Assembly (NCBI GenBank): GCA_034430275.1
Contig: DAOUEW010000056.1
Location: 1 to 5,165, forward strand
Direction of reading: 5' to 3'
DNA: 5,165 nt
From: JAUVXJ01 sp034430275
Lineage (GTDB): Bacteria; Chloroflexota; Anaerolineae; UBA7937; B3-Chlor
In this document: in pieces, positions 4,211-5,165 of the stretch
Layout: each line of letters starts with the position of its first letter
Numbering within the stretch: position 1 is the first letter of the stretch
Program-made: the position numbers and the translations under genes
Notes under the pieces: model-generated
Seen by the model: only the letters and a program-made list of their open reading frames with translations
What the model was told of the DNA's origin: nothing
The model's database searches: none

Positions 4211-5165
4211 ATGGCCTCACGAGTAGGTGATGCGACCGCCGCCCTGAGGCGGCAGATCGAGGTTTTCGAGGCCCCCCTCAAGGCCGTCGACGTGGGTAGC
4301 GTGGCCGAGGTGGGCGACGGCATAGCCAGGGCCACCGGTCTGGCGACAGTCATGTCCAGCGAACTGGTAGAATTCGCCAAGACCGGGGTCCTCGGCATGG
4401 CGCTGAACCTAGAGCAGAGTCAGGTCGGCATCATCATCCTGGGTGACTACACCGAGATAGAGGAGGGCGACGAGGTGCGCCAGACAGGTCGGATCGTTTC
4501 CGTCCCTGTCGGCGATGCCCTCATTGGGCGAGTCGTCAACGCGCTGGGCGAGCCTATCGACGGCAAGGGACCCATCGACTCCGACGTCCTGCGCCCCATC
4601 GAAAGAATCGCGCCTAACGTGACGGTTCGCGAATCGGTGAACAGGCCCGTGCAAACGGGTATCAAGTCCATCGACTCCATGTTCCCCATCGGTCGCGGGC
4701 AGCGAGAACTGATCATCGGTGACCGGCAAACGGGGAAGACCGCGCTGGCTATTGACACGATCATCAACCAGAACGACAAGGATCTGATCTGCATCTACGT
4801 GGCCATCGGCCAGAAGCGGTCTAGCGTGGCGCAGGTGGTGGCCACTCTGGAGAAGTACGACGCCATGGATCACACCGTGGTCATGGTGGCCTCGGCCTCG
4901 GAATCGGCCGCTCTGCAATACATCGCTCCTTATGCCGGCTGCGCCATCGGTGAGGAGTTCATGGAGCAAGGTAGGGACGCCTTGATTGTGTACGACGACC
5001 TGACGAAGCACGCCTGGGCATATCGTCAGGTTTCGCTCCTGCTCCGCCGTCCCCCTGGGCGAGAGGCTTATCCAGGGGATCTGTTCTATCTCCACTCACG
5101 CCTGTTGGAGAGAGCAGCCAAGATGCACCCTGATTTCGGAGGAGGCAGCTTGACCGCTCTTCCCA
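4211..5165 (+). CDS. atpA: ATP synthase F1 subunit alpha, 3' end beyond the window
   Basis: The open frame runs 318 codons from an ATG to the window edge without a stop; full-length alpha is about 500-510 residues. Alpha alternates with beta in the F1 hexamer and binds regulatory nucleotide. The beta-barrel domain carries VGDGIARATGL (34-44). The nucleotide-binding domain carries PVQTGIKSIDSMFPIGRGQR (146-165), the Walker A loop GDRQTGKT (170-177, matching E. coli 169-176), VAIGQK, ASASESAALQYIAPYAGCA, the Walker B segment ALIVYDDL, and YRQVSLLLRRPPGREAYPGD with the LHSRLLERAA helix. The N-terminal helix before VGDG is of normal length (33 residues, as in Bacillus-type alpha), but it reads GDATAALRRQI instead of the common EISxLIKQQI. 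That is notable because this helix is the usual docking site for the delta N-terminal domain missing here. Confidence 0.97.
   Translation, partial: MASRVGDATAALRRQIEVFEAPLKAVDVGSVAEVGDGIARATGLATVMSSELVEFAKTGVLGMALNLEQSQVGIIILGDYTEIEEGDEVRQTGRIVSVPVGDALIGRVVNALGEPIDGKGPIDSDVLRPIERIAPNVTVRESVNRPVQTGIKSIDSMFPIGRGQRELIIGDRQTGKTALAIDTIINQNDKDLICIYVAIGQKRSSVAQVVATLEKYDAMDHTVVMVASASESAALQYIAPYAGCAIGEEFMEQGRDALIVYDDLTKHAWAYRQVSLLLRRPPGREAYPGDLFYLHSRLLERAAKMHPDFGGGSLTALP

Noticed and set aside
4409..5095. Minus-strand reading frame of 228 codons opposite atpA.
   Set aside because: The plus strand encodes an unmistakable alpha subunit throughout, and the antisense translation shows no recognisable domain.
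1..5165. CRISPR arrays, insertion sequences, tRNA or rRNA genes, phage or defence modules.
   Set aside because: No direct-repeat arrays, terminal inverted repeats, transposase motifs or RNA gene signatures are visible. The window is largely filled by housekeeping genes.

Overview
This window holds the 5' part of an F-type ATP synthase operon on the plus strand. Upstream lie a small cyclophilin-fold gene on the same strand and two minus-strand genes: a radical SAM enzyme and the start of a glycosyltransferase. The DNA is GC-rich with strong AGGAGG-type ribosome binding sites and several TTG starts. The protein styles (an atpZ-type gene ahead of atpB, a b subunit opening with a GINLGYLISQ-like segment, a COG0731-type radical SAM protein, a TM1367-like protein) suggest a bacterium of the Chloroflexota or a similar deep-branching group. 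That placement is inference from familiarity, not from a marker gene.

Layout. Positions 1-286 (minus) carry the N-terminal 95 residues of a family-4 type glycosyltransferase that runs off the left edge. Positions 311-1072 (minus) carry a COG0731-like radical SAM reading frame, interrupted by an in-frame TAG at 386-388. The residues after the stop still look like the family's normal C-terminus. Positions 1073-1259 are a divergent regulatory region with one candidate promoter on each strand, placed so that the two transcripts would overlap. Positions 1260-1637 encode a complete cyclophilin-like protein. A near-consensus sigma-70 type promoter at 1688-1716 then precedes the atp genes: atpZ-like (1744-2016), atpB/subunit a (2029-3012), atpE/subunit c (3038-3277), atpF/subunit b (3349-3843), a short atpH/delta (3840-4094) and atpA/alpha (4211 to the right edge, incomplete).

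How they work together. Subunits a and c form the ion path and rotor ring of Fo. Subunit b and delta form the peripheral stalk that holds the alpha/beta head still, and AtpZ-like proteins are associated with Fo assembly or function. The c-subunit site looks proton-type. The gamma, beta and epsilon genes presumably follow beyond the window.

The most notable points are the delta subunit, which has only the C-terminal half of a normal delta although the genes around it are intact, and the amber codon inside the radical SAM gene. Lesser points are a three-cysteine N-terminal extension on subunit a, an intercistronic hairpin after atpE, and an unusually long gap before atpA.
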